The notes below the pieces were generated by a model. That model had not been told where the DNA came from, did no database searches, and saw only the letters and a list, made by a program, of their open reading frames with translations. Shown here piece after piece: positions 50,382 through 58,846 of a stretch of DNA of 64,000 nt. Origin of the DNA: Methylobacterium sp. E-066 (GTDB lineage Bacteria; Pseudomonadota; Alphaproteobacteria; Rhizobiales; Beijerinckiaceae). The position numbers and the translations under genes were made by a program. Positions within the stretch are counted from its first letter, which is position 1. Each line of letters starts with the position of its first letter. The stretch is from NCBI RefSeq assembly GCF_022829635.1, contig NZ_JAKSYO010000156.1, forward strand, positions 1-64,000, given 5' to 3'.

Positions 50382-50615
50382 ATGAATCAACTCGTCCGCA
50401 TGTCTCAGATCGGCGATGCCGAGGGCGTCCAGGAGCCTTCGGCGGATCTGCGCGTGCCCTTCGCGCAGTCCGGCGCCTTCGTGTGCAAGTACATCATCGG
50501 CGAGCCGAACGACCGTGCGGTCTGCTGCGGCGCGCCGGTCTCCGACGGCAAGAGCTGGTGCGCGTTCCACCGCCGCATCGTGTTCGAGCCGACGCGTCCC
50601 GGCCGCATCCGCTGA
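50382..50615 (+). CDS. Small protein resembling the C-terminal domain of GcrA
   Basis: A 77-residue protein. The segment CKYIIGEPNDRAVCCGAPVS followed by SWCAFHRRIVFEP repeats the Cys/His spacing of the C-terminal domain of the cell-cycle regulator GcrA (C..P.G, CG, YC..H). The N-terminal helix-turn-helix DNA-binding domain of GcrA is absent. GcrA's C-terminal domain contacts sigma-70, so a stand-alone copy could bind sigma or act as a decoy; this is inference. The ATG at 50382 is not certain; the Met at 50400 is equally possible. Confidence 0.6.
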   Translation: MNQLVRMSQIGDAEGVQEPSADLRVPFAQSGAFVCKYIIGEPNDRAVCCGAPVSDGKSWCAFHRRIVFEPTRPGRIR

Positions 50616-50642
50616 GCGTTTCCCGGATCGGACGCCGAGCCT

Positions 50643-51623
50643 TCACTGCGTCCGCATGATCTGGATGACCGCCGGCGTGATGATGACGACGAACAGCACC
50701 GGCAGGAAGAACAGGATCATCGGCACGGTCAGCTTGGGCGGCAGGCTGGCCGCCTTCTTTTCCGCCTCGTTCATGCGCTGGTCGCGGCTCTCCTGGCTCA
50801 GCACCCGGAGCGCCTGACCCACCGGTGTGCCGTAGCGCTCGGCCTGGATCAGTGCGGTCGCCACCGACTTCACCGGCTCCAGCCCGGTCCGCAGCGACAG
50901 GTTCTCGTAGGCCTGCCGCCGGTCGGGCAGGAACGACATCTCCGCCGTCATCAGGGCGAGTTCCTCGGCCAGCACCACCGAGGAAGTCGCGATCTCGGTG
51001 CTGACCTTCCGGAACGCATGCTCGATCGCCATGCCGGATTCGACGCAGATCAGCGTCAGGTCGAGGGCGTCCGGCCAGGCCCTGCGGATCTCGGCCTGCC
51101 GCTTCTTGGCGCCATTGACCAGGAACAGCTCGGGCGCCTTGATGCCCCCATAGGCCGCGCCGATCACCATCCCGATCCGCATCAGGTAGGAGGCGTCGAT
51201 CGCCTCCAGCACGAACAGGTAGAAGACCGCTGCGATCACGGCAGACACCGGGACGACCAGGCGGAAGAACAGGAACGTGGTCTCCGCGCCCTGGCCGCGA
51301 TAGCCCGCCATCATCAGCTTGCGCTTGGCCGTGTCGGTCCCGAGCCAGCGGTTCAGCTGGTACCGGTCGACGATCGACTTCATGTAGGCCTTGGGCGCCA
51401 CGCGCAGCGCCGCCCGGTCGTTCGGCCGGGTCCGGTCCGTCTGGCGCTCCCGCCGCCGGATCTGTTCGCGCTCGTCGCTGACGAGCTTCATCCGCTTGCC
51501 GAGCTTGTCCGTCTCGAAGAACGGCTGCGCCACCGCGAAGGCGGTCGCGGCGACCGCGATGGCGGTCAGCAGCGTCCCCACGAAGCGGGGATCGAACAGC
51601 TTCTCCGCGATGGCGTCGATCAT
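50643..51623 (-). CDS. tadC: Type II secretion F family protein TadC
   Basis: A 326-residue inner-membrane platform protein of the Tad/Flp pilus machine. The T2SSF domain spans about residues 150-310 (WPDALDLTLICVESGMAIEH, FRKVSTEIATSSVVLAEELA, RYGTPVGQALRVLSQESRDQ). Membrane helices lie near the N-terminus (FVGTLLTAIAVAATAFAVA), in the middle and at the C-terminus (MILFFLPVLFVVIITPAVI). The ATG at 51623 starts 26 bases after tadB's stop. It is the last gene of the cpa-tad operon. Confidence 0.93.
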   Translation of the reverse strand: MIDAIAEKLFDPRFVGTLLTAIAVAATAFAVAQPFFETDKLGKRMKLVSDEREQIRRRERQTDRTRPNDRAALRVAPKAYMKSIVDRYQLNRWLGTDTAKRKLMMAGYRGQGAETTFLFFRLVVPVSAVIAAVFYLFVLEAIDASYLMRIGMVIGAAYGGIKAPELFLVNGAKKRQAEIRRAWPDALDLTLICVESGMAIEHAFRKVSTEIATSSVVLAEELALMTAEMSFLPDRRQAYENLSLRTGLEPVKSVATALIQAERYGTPVGQALRVLSQESRDQRMNEAEKKAASLPPKLTVPMILFFLPVLFVVIITPAVIQIMRTQ

Positions 51624-51649
51624 GGGAACGGGTCCGAATCCGATCAGGC

Positions 51650-52627
51650 TCAGAAGTCGAAGGCGATCATCTTCTTGATCGTGAAGACGCCGAGCGACAT
51701 CCAGATCGCCGCCCCGACGAGGGCGATCTTGCCGATATCCGTCGTCCAGAGCAGCGAGATGTAGTCCGGGCTGGTCAGCGTGGTGATGCCCGCCACGCCG
51801 AAGGGCAGGCACGCGATGATCGAGGCCGAGGCCTTGGCCTCCATGCTCATCGCCTGGACCTTGCCGCGCATCTTGGCGCGGTCGCGCAGCACCACCGAGA
51901 GGTTGTTCAGTGCCTCCGACAGGTTGCCGCCCGATTGCTGCTGGATGTTGATCACGATCGCGAAGAAGTTGACCTCCGCGGTCGGCACCCGCTCGAACAG
52001 GCGCGAGACCGCCTCGCCGAGCGAGAGGCCCATCGCCTGGGTCTCGATCACCGTCCGGAACTCGCTGCGCACCGGCTCCTCGGCCTCGCGCGAGACCATG
52101 CGGAAGCAGTCGCCCACCGGGATGCCGGTGCGGATGCCGCGCACCACCACATCGACGGCGTTGGGCAATTCCTTGTTGAACTTGGCGATGCGCCGGAGAC
52201 GCAGGCGCCGCAGCATCAAGGCGGGCAGGCCGAAGCCGCCCGCGAAGGCGGCGCCTGCCGCGGCCACCGGACTGTCGGTGATCATGAACAGCAGCAGGGC
52301 GAGGACGGTGCCGCAGCCGGCCGAGACCGTGTAGTAGGTCCGCTTCGTCCAGCTCAAGCCGGCGCGGGCGAGCTTCAGCTCCAGCGTGGCCTTGTTGGCG
52401 TTCTTGGCCTTCGCCTCGATCTCGCTCAGCGTCTTGGCGACCTGCTCGCGCCGGTTCACCGCGACGCCGCGCACCGCCGCCCCGGAAGCCGAGACGCCGA
52501 TCGATTTCAGGCGCTTGCTCGCCCGGCGCTGGCCGCCGAGCAGCGGCAGCACCGCCACGTAGGCCACGGCCGCCACGGCGATGCCGATCAGGCCGGCGGC
52601 GATCGGCAGCTGGGACGAATCCGCCAT
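51650..52627 (-). CDS. tadB: Type II secretion F family protein TadB
   Basis: A 325-residue inner-membrane protein that pairs with TadC beneath the CpaF ATPase. It has an N-terminal membrane helix (AAGLIGIAVAAVAYVAVLPL). The T2SSF domain holds LPNAVDVVVRGIRTGIPVGD, ETQAMGLSLGEAVSRLFERV and NIQQQSGGNLSEALNNLSVV. Two C-terminal helices end it. The ATG at 52627 lies two bases after the cpaF stop, which supports coupling. Confidence 0.93.
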   Translation of the reverse strand: MADSSQLPIAAGLIGIAVAAVAYVAVLPLLGGQRRASKRLKSIGVSASGAAVRGVAVNRREQVAKTLSEIEAKAKNANKATLELKLARAGLSWTKRTYYTVSAGCGTVLALLLFMITDSPVAAAGAAFAGGFGLPALMLRRLRLRRIAKFNKELPNAVDVVVRGIRTGIPVGDCFRMVSREAEEPVRSEFRTVIETQAMGLSLGEAVSRLFERVPTAEVNFFAIVINIQQQSGGNLSEALNNLSVVLRDRAKMRGKVQAMSMEAKASASIIACLPFGVAGITTLTSPDYISLLWTTDIGKIALVGAAIWMSLGVFTIKKMIAFDF

Positions 52628-52629
52628 GG

Positions 52630-54078
52630 TCACGTCCCGTCGACGACTTCTGCGGCGTCGAGCGCCTCGCCGAGCCGGCGATCCAGGCCGTAGTAGCGGG
52701 CGCGCTCCCAGAATTTCGGCCGGCCGATGCCGGTCGACCGGTGGCGCCCGATCAGCTTGCCGTTCGGGTCCTCGCCGACGATGTCGTAGAGGAACACGTC
52801 CTGCGTGGTGATGACGTCGCCCTCCATGCCCAGCACCTCGGTGATGTGGGTGATGCGCCGGGAGCCGTCGCGCAGGCGCATGGCCTGGATCACCACGTCG
52901 ATCGAGCCGCAGATCATCTCGCGCAGGGTCTTGGACGGCAGCGTGAAGCCGCCCATCGAGATCATCGACTCGATGCGCGACAGGCATTCGCGCGGGCTGT
53001 TGGCGTGGAGCGTGCCCATCGAGCCGTCGTGGCCGGTGTTCATCGCCTGGAGCAGGTCGAACGCCTCGGGTCCGCGGACCTCGCCGACGATGATCCGCTC
53101 GGGCCGCATGCGCAGGCAGTTCTTGACGAGGTCGCGCATGGTGACCTGGCCCTGGCCCTCCATGTTCGGGGGCCGCGTCTCCAGGCGGACGACATGGGGC
53201 TGCTGGAGCTGCAGCTCGGCCGCGTCCTCGCAGGTGATGACCCGCTCGTCGTGCTCGATGAAGGCGGTCAGGCAGTTCAGCAGCGTGGTCTTGCCCGAGC
53301 CCGTGCCGCCCGAGATGACGACGTTGCAGCGCGACTGGCCGATGATCTTCAGGACTTCGGCGCCCTCAGGGGAGATCGCCCCGAAGCGCACGAGCTGCTC
53401 GAGGGTGAGCTTGTCCTTCTTGAACTTACGGATCGTCAGCGCCGGCCCGTCGATGGACAACGGCGGTGCGATGACGTTGACGCGGGAGCCGTCCGGCAGG
53501 CGCGCGTCGCAGATCGGCGAGGCGTCGTCCACGCGCCGCCCGACCTGGCTGACGATCCGCTGGCAGATGTTCATCAGCTGCTGGTTGTCGCGGAACCGGA
53601 CATTGGTCAGCTGGATCTTGCCGCTGACCTCGATGAAGGTCCGGTTCGCGCCGTTGACCATGATGTCGGCGATGTCGTCGCGGGCGAGCAGCGGCTCCAG
53701 CGGGCCGTAGCCGAGTACGTCGTTGCAGATGTCGTCGAGCAGCTCCTCCTGCTCGGCGATCGACAGGACGATGTTCTTGAGCCCGATGATCTCCGTGACG
53801 ATGTCGCGGATCTCCTCCCGGGCGGTCTCGGCGTCGAGGCGCGAGAGCTGCGTGAGGTCGATCGCCTCGATCAGGGCGCCGAAGATCAGGCTCTTGGTCC
53901 GGTAGTAATCCTCGGAGCGCAGGTTCTCGACCGCCACCGGGGCGGCCGGCGGCGGTGGCGCCGGCTTGGGCGCCGGGGCGGCGTCGCGCAGCACCGGCGC
54001 GGCCGGAACCGCGGCCCGCATCTGCGGGGCCGGCACGGGCGCCGTCGGGGCGGCTCCGGATTGTCGCCTACCGAACAT
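52630..54078 (-). CDS. cpaF: Tad pilus ATPase CpaF/TadA
   Basis: A 482-residue secretion ATPase of the VirB11/PilT superfamily. A Pro/Ala-rich N-terminal tail precedes the ATPase. Walker A is GGTGSGKTTLL near residues 256-266, the Asp box VITCEDAAELQL, and Walker B RIIVGEVRGPEAFDLLQAMN, then the His box TGHDGSMGTLHANSP. It powers pilus assembly (and often retraction) in Caulobacter. The start is the ATG at 54078. It lies 54 bases after cpaE. Confidence 0.95.
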   Translation of the reverse strand: MFGRRQSGAAPTAPVPAPQMRAAVPAAPVLRDAAPAPKPAPPPPAAPVAVENLRSEDYYRTKSLIFGALIEAIDLTQLSRLDAETAREEIRDIVTEIIGLKNIVLSIAEQEELLDDICNDVLGYGPLEPLLARDDIADIMVNGANRTFIEVSGKIQLTNVRFRDNQQLMNICQRIVSQVGRRVDDASPICDARLPDGSRVNVIAPPLSIDGPALTIRKFKKDKLTLEQLVRFGAISPEGAEVLKIIGQSRCNVVISGGTGSGKTTLLNCLTAFIEHDERVITCEDAAELQLQQPHVVRLETRPPNMEGQGQVTMRDLVKNCLRMRPERIIVGEVRGPEAFDLLQAMNTGHDGSMGTLHANSPRECLSRIESMISMGGFTLPSKTLREMICGSIDVVIQAMRLRDGSRRITHITEVLGMEGDVITTQDVFLYDIVGEDPNGKLIGRHRSTGIGRPKFWERARYYGLDRRLGEALDAAEVVDGT

Positions 54079-54132
54079 GGGTCAGATCCAAGGTGCCTGC
54101 ATCAGGCATTGTCCCGGCGAAGGTGTTGCGCA

Positions 54133-55377
54133 TCACGAGGCCTTGCGGCCGGCGAGCTTGGCGAGCAGCGGCTCCAGCAGGCTCGACCGGTTGCGTCGGG
54201 TCTCCGGGCGCCCGAGGGTGACCGCGGCGAGGTCGTTGAACAGCTCCGCCACCTTCGAGCCGGCCTGGATCTCGGCGATCATCTGGCCGTTGTTGGCGGC
54301 GGTGCCGAACAGGGTCGGCTCGAACGGGATCGTGGCGGCGATCGGCGCGTCGAGCGCCTTGGCGAACTCGGCTGCCCCGATCTCCGGCCGCTTGGCCATG
54401 CCGACGCCGTTGAGCAGGATCCGGGGCGGCTGGTCGTTCGGGCGGCCGTGCTTGAGCGCCCCGAGCAGGTTCTTGGCGTTGCGCAGGCAGGCGAGGTCGG
54501 GACCGGCGACGATCAGGATCTCGTCGGCCGCCGTCAGCACGCGCTTCGACCACGCGCTCCACTGGTGCGGGATGTCGAGGACCACGCAGGGCACGCTCGC
54601 CCGCAGGTACTCGATCAGGGCATCGAAGGCCGGCTCCGACAGGTCGATGGTCCGGTCGAGGCTCGCCGGCGCCGAGAGCAGGCTGAGATTGTCGCTGCAC
54701 TTCGACAGCAGCCGCTCGACCAGGGCCGAATCCAGGCGCTCTGGGGCGAACACCGCCTCGGCGATGCCCTGCGGCGGGTCCTGGTTGAAGTTGAGCGAGG
54801 CGGTGCCGAAGGCGATGTCGAGGTCGGCGATCACCGTCTGGACGCCCTGGTTGCGGGCGATCGACCAGGCGAAGTTGTGCGCCACCGTCGAGGCGCCGAT
54901 GCCGCCCTTGACCCCGTAGACCGCCACGGTGCGGCCCACCGGCTTGACGCCGGGCGCCGTGAACAGGTCGGAGATCGCCGCGATCAGGGTCAGCGGCTCG
55001 ACCGGCGCCATCAGGTAGTCGGACACGCCGCGCTGGATCAGCTGGCGGTACAGGGTCACGTCGTTGACGTGGCCGATCACCAGGACGCGGGTGCCCTCGT
55101 CGCAGACCTCGGCCAGGGCATCCAGGCATTCGACCGGCTTCGAGCGGACGCCCTGCGTCTCGATGACGATGACGTTCGGCGTCGGCGCGTGGCGGTAGGC
55201 CTCGATCGCCGCGGCGCCGCCGCCCATCCGGACCTTGATCTGCGCCTTCTGCATGCGCCGGTCGAGGGAAGCGCCCTCGATCATCGCGGCGGTCTCGCCG
55301 GTCTCGCAGAACGCCTGGATCGTGATCCGGGGCACCGGGGCGATCGTGCGCTCGGATGTCTCGGACGGGTCCGCCAT
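54133..55377 (-). CDS. cpaE: Tad pilus localisation protein CpaE
   Basis: A 414-residue ParA/MinD-like protein. An N-terminal response-regulator-like receiver (TRVLVIGHVNDVTLYRQLIQ, RGVSDYLMAPVEP) precedes the deviant Walker A VKGGIGASTVAHNFAW near residue 150 and the DLDIAFGTASLNF motif. CpaE places the pilus machine at a pole in Caulobacter. The ATG at 55377 follows the cpaD stop by 68 bases. Confidence 0.93.
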   Translation of the reverse strand: MADPSETSERTIAPVPRITIQAFCETGETAAMIEGASLDRRMQKAQIKVRMGGGAAAIEAYRHAPTPNVIVIETQGVRSKPVECLDALAEVCDEGTRVLVIGHVNDVTLYRQLIQRGVSDYLMAPVEPLTLIAAISDLFTAPGVKPVGRTVAVYGVKGGIGASTVAHNFAWSIARNQGVQTVIADLDIAFGTASLNFNQDPPQGIAEAVFAPERLDSALVERLLSKCSDNLSLLSAPASLDRTIDLSEPAFDALIEYLRASVPCVVLDIPHQWSAWSKRVLTAADEILIVAGPDLACLRNAKNLLGALKHGRPNDQPPRILLNGVGMAKRPEIGAAEFAKALDAPIAATIPFEPTLFGTAANNGQMIAEIQAGSKVAELFNDLAAVTLGRPETRRNRSSLLEPLLAKLAGRKAS

Positions 55378-55445
55378 GACGGCACTTTCGGGTTCGTGGT
55401 CGAGGCGTGGCTTCGGTGACGGCGGGGGAGGTTGCACCGTCCGTC

Positions 55446-56189
55446 CTAGTTGCTGACCTGGGACTTGACGGCGTTCGTCCCATCTTGCCGCCATGTGGTT
55501 GACGGATCCTTGCCGTCCCGCAACTGGCCGATGTCCCGGACGCGCTTGACCGTGTCGATCCGGCCCTCGGGCCGGCCCCGCACCAGATCGATCGGATCGG
55601 CCACCTGGGCGGCCAGGGTCGCCTGGGTGGCGCAGCCGAGATTCCAGCTCGGCCGGTTGCCGTAATCGGCGGCGAAGTTCGAGGTGCCGAGGTCCTGGGG
55701 CCACAGCCCGCACTGGTCGGCGACCTTGGCCTGCATGCGCTGGAAGCTCAGCCGGATCGGCGCGGCCAAGCCCGGTGCCGCGACCGGATAGGGCGACTGG
55801 AAGATCTCGCGGGCGCCGACGCCGTCCTCGGTGCCGCGCCGGAGCAGGGTCGAGGCCGTGCGCGCGACGGAATCGGCCTGGGCCGGCGGCAGGCCCTGGG
55901 GCACTTCCATCAGGATGCCGCCGCGGCCGTAGCGGCGGTATTCCAGCATGAAGGCGTCGATGTCGCCGGCCTGGCGCGGGTCGAGGTGGCCGGGCCCGGT
56001 GGCGAACACGTCGAGGCTGCGGGTGCCGTCGGCCAAGACGATCGGGTGCCGCGCGCGGTAATTCGACAGGTCGATCCCCCCGGTGATGGCGGGCTCGCCC
56101 TTACAGCCCGCGGCCAGCAGGCCGAGCGCGCAAGCGGCCAGGAGGCGGGACGGGCGGCGCAACGGGGCGGGCGGGTGAAGTCGGGTCAT
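55446..56189 (-). CDS. cpaD: Pilus assembly lipoprotein CpaD
   Basis: A 247-residue outer-membrane lipoprotein. The signal ends in the lipobox LAAGC (ACALGLLAAGCKGEP), so Cys 29 or so is acylated. The CpaD family domain is visible in HPIVLADGTRSLDVFATGPG and CGLWPQDLGTSNFAADYGNR, then NLGCATQATLAAQVADP. It helps the CpaC secretin. The ATG at 56189 lies 23 bases after the cpaC stop. Confidence 0.92.
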   Translation of the reverse strand: MTRLHPPAPLRRPSRLLAACALGLLAAGCKGEPAITGGIDLSNYRARHPIVLADGTRSLDVFATGPGHLDPRQAGDIDAFMLEYRRYGRGGILMEVPQGLPPAQADSVARTASTLLRRGTEDGVGAREIFQSPYPVAAPGLAAPIRLSFQRMQAKVADQCGLWPQDLGTSNFAADYGNRPSWNLGCATQATLAAQVADPIDLVRGRPEGRIDTVKRVRDIGQLRDGKDPSTTWRQDGTNAVKSQVSN

Positions 56190-56212
56190 GGATCCGATCC
56201 TGGAAGCGGGCG

Positions 56213-57766
56213 CTACTCGACGATGAAGCCGACGCGGCCGCGATAGCTGCGCCCGAGCGGGGCGGCGCCGACCTTGCCGTAGAGGCGGTTGACCTGACCG
56301 AGCAGCACCGCCTGTCCGTCGGTGGCGTCGACGAAGTTGTCGTCGGGCCGGGTCACCTGCTTGGGCTCCATCGCCCGGGCGATGTAGGGGGTGCACATGA
56401 TCATCAGCTCGGTCTCCATGCGCTGGTAGTCCCGGGACCGGAACAGCGCGCCGAGGATCGGCAGGTTGATCAGGCCGGGCAGGCCGGAGATCGCCTGCTT
56501 GTTCACCTGCTGGATCAGGCCGGCGGTCATCATCACGCCGCCGGAGGGCAGCTCGACGGTGGTCTCGGAGCGGCGGACCCGGGTGCCGGGCACGGCCACC
56601 GTGTTGTTGCCGACCGTGTAGTTGAAGCTCTGCTGCGGATCGATCTCGGTCACGTCCGTGGCCACGCGGATCGAGATCCGGTTGTCGGCCAGAACAACGG
56701 GCGTGAAGGAGAGCGAGACGCCGTAGGGCTTGAAGGTGATGCCGGGCGTGCAGACACTGCCGACCACGCAGGAGGCCGAGGACGGCACCGGGAATTCGCC
56801 GCCGGCCAGAAATTTCGCGGCCTCCCCGGAGATCGCGGTCAGCGTCGGCTCGGCCAGGATGCGCGAGACGCCCGCCTGTTCGAAGGCCTTCAGCGTCGCC
56901 TGCAGCGAGAAGCCGGCTCCCTTGATGGAGGCCTGGAGCTGGTTGCCCGAGGGTGTGCTGCCGCCGGTGATCGGGAAGGGCAGGGTGTTGTTGAGAGCCG
57001 GCGAGGTCACGAGGCCGGTCGCCGCGTCCGTAACCGTGCCCACCGGGTTCAGCGCCGACCAATTGCCGGTCATGTTGATCCCGAACTGCTTCAGGACGTT
57101 GCGGGACACTTCGACCACGGTGACGCGGAGCATCACTTGGTCCTTGTTGCGGATCGTGAGGTTGTTGATCACCGCGCCCCGCGCGCCGGCTGAGACGCCG
57201 CCGCTCGGCGCGCTCGTGGCGGTCGCACCGCCGCCCAGGCCAACGAAGGCGTTGGCGATGTCGATCGCCTGCTGGGCGTCCGACGAGGAATTCACCGAGC
57301 CCGAGAGCAGCACCGAGGCGCCCGACGAACGCACGTCGAAGCGGCCGCCCGGGATGCTCTGGCCGAGCAATTCGCGCAGCGTCCCGAGGTTGAGGTCCCG
57401 GGCCACGGTCACGTCGAGGGCGGCGATCTGGCGGCCCTCGGCATCCATGATGAAGATCGAGGTGGCGCCGTCGGCCATGCCGATCACGAACACCTTTCGG
57501 GTCGAGCGGACCACCGCGTTGGCCACCGCCGGGTTGGCGACGAACACCTCCTTGGCGTCCCGCGGCAGGTCGACGATCACCGAGCGGCCCGCGGTCAGTT
57601 CGACCCGGCGGGACGAGGCGGCCTCTGCGGAGCCCACCGTCAGCACCGGAGCGGGGCCGAGGATCGGGCGCTCCTGCGCGCAGGCGGGTCCCGCGGCCAC
57701 CAGGGCGAGCAGCGCGAGGACGCGCGCCAGACGGAGGAGAATCGGCAGGTCGATCATGGGGATCAC
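56213..57766 (-). CDS. cpaC: Tad pilus secretin CpaC (RcpA)
   Basis: A 517-residue outer-membrane secretin precursor with signal peptide (LARVLALLALVAAGPACA). N-terminal pilus-assembly and BON-like domains (RSVIVDLPRDAKEVFVANPA, GASVLLSGSVNSSSDAQQA) lead to the secretin domain (ILAEPTLTAISGEAAKFLAG, GLPGLINLPILGALFRSRDY). The GTG start at 57766 overlaps the cpaB stop in GTGA; an ATG three codons on is a possible alternative. Confidence 0.93.
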   Translation of the reverse strand: MIPMIDLPILLRLARVLALLALVAAGPACAQERPILGPAPVLTVGSAEAASSRRVELTAGRSVIVDLPRDAKEVFVANPAVANAVVRSTRKVFVIGMADGATSIFIMDAEGRQIAALDVTVARDLNLGTLRELLGQSIPGGRFDVRSSGASVLLSGSVNSSSDAQQAIDIANAFVGLGGGATATSAPSGGVSAGARGAVINNLTIRNKDQVMLRVTVVEVSRNVLKQFGINMTGNWSALNPVGTVTDAATGLVTSPALNNTLPFPITGGSTPSGNQLQASIKGAGFSLQATLKAFEQAGVSRILAEPTLTAISGEAAKFLAGGEFPVPSSASCVVGSVCTPGITFKPYGVSLSFTPVVLADNRISIRVATDVTEIDPQQSFNYTVGNNTVAVPGTRVRRSETTVELPSGGVMMTAGLIQQVNKQAISGLPGLINLPILGALFRSRDYQRMETELMIMCTPYIARAMEPKQVTRPDDNFVDATDGQAVLLGQVNRLYGKVGAAPLGRSYRGRVGFIVE

Positions 57767-58575
57767 GGCGTCTGCTGCCGCGCCACGCCGAAGCGCACGA
57801 CGGTCAATCCGGGTTCGGGCGTCTGCGCCATCGCGGCATCGATCGGCTGGGCCTCGACCGGCCGGCCCGCATCCGCAAGGCTGCGCAGCGACAGCGACAG
57901 GGAGCCGACCTTCTGCGCGAGCGTCAGGGTCTCCGCCTGCGCGGGGGTGACGGCGAGGGTGGCGGTCTCGCCGGTGACGACGTTGGTGCCGTTCTTCTCC
58001 TGGATCAGCTGACCGATCGCCAGGACGCGGATATCGGTCAGGATCGTCTGGGAGAGCTGGACCTCGCTGCTGTTGGCGCGCGAGTTGGCATCGTCACGGA
58101 AGGTGCGGATCACGTCGATGCGGTCGTTGGGCAGGATGAAGCCGCCGGCGGAGTTGGTGCCGCGGCTGTCGGTGACGATGGCGACCGCGCGCATCCCGGC
58201 GGGCAGGATCGCGGCCATGAAACCGCTCTCGGGCCGGACCAGCTTCTGCGCCCGGATCGGTTCGCCCGCGAGGAAGCCCGAGCGCACGGAGGCACCGACC
58301 GTCTCGTCCAGCGCCTTCGCGTTGTCCTTGCGGCTGATGTAGCCGGCCGTCATGGCGCCGTCCGGCCAGGGCTGCCAGCGCAGGTCCGCGGCGCGCAGGA
58401 CCTGGCCCATCGGCATGTCGGCGGCGGCCACCAGCACCTCGGTCATCGGAGGCGGCGGCAGCTCGGCCTTCGGGGCCGGCGGCGGCGGAGGCGGGTCGCC
58501 GCCGCTCATCAGGAACGCCGCTCCACTGCCCGCTGCGAGGGCGATGCCGAGGACGACGAGACGGGCTGAATTCAT
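57763..58575 (-). CDS. cpaB: Flp pilus assembly protein CpaB (RcpC)
   Basis: A 270-residue periplasmic protein with an N-terminal anchor (SARLVVLGIALAAGSGAAFL). A Pro-rich linker follows. The SAF domain (EVLVAAADMPMGQVLRAADL) and the RcpC/CpaB domain (AILPAGMRAVAIVTDSRGTN) come next. It is the first gene of the visible operon. The ATG at 58575 is preferred over a GTG five codons upstream because the anchor begins there. The Flp pilin, CpaA prepilin peptidase and TadG-type genes, often adjacent, are not in this window. Confidence 0.9.
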   Translation of the reverse strand: MNSARLVVLGIALAAGSGAAFLMSGGDPPPPPPAPKAELPPPPMTEVLVAAADMPMGQVLRAADLRWQPWPDGAMTAGYISRKDNAKALDETVGASVRSGFLAGEPIRAQKLVRPESGFMAAILPAGMRAVAIVTDSRGTNSAGGFILPNDRIDVIRTFRDDANSRANSSEVQLSQTILTDIRVLAIGQLIQEKNGTNVVTGETATLAVTPAQAETLTLAQKVGSLSLSLRSLADAGRPVEAQPIDAAMAQTPEPGLTVVRFGVARQQTP

Positions 58576-58646
58576 CGCATCGCCACGCACCGGGAACGGC
58601 CGAATTGCCGTTCATCACCGGACCCTGCGCGGCCATTCGTGTAATT

Positions 58647-58654
58647 ATGGTTAA
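58647..58654 (-). promoter_or_regulatory. CtrA-type half-site upstream of cpaB
   Basis: On the minus strand the bases read TTAACCAT, the exact CtrA half-site of alphaproteobacteria, about 75 bases upstream of the cpaB start. A second, imperfect AT-rich half lies beside it (GGTTATAATACC). In Caulobacter CtrA activates the pilA-cpa genes, so cell-cycle control of this cluster is plausible. Confidence 0.5.
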
Positions 58655-58846
58655 GGTATTATAACCTCGGCCGCTGGATACGGTCCGGAAACGGGGCGGT
58701 CGCGGGGGCGTCACAACCCGCGCGATCTCTCAATCCCTGTTCAATCGCGGCCGTGGCGCGGTTTGCGCCGGTGCAATAGTCTGATCTCGAACCCGCGTCA
58801 GAATCGGGTGCTCGGATCATCCGGGCAAAACATGCCGGGGAGTGAC

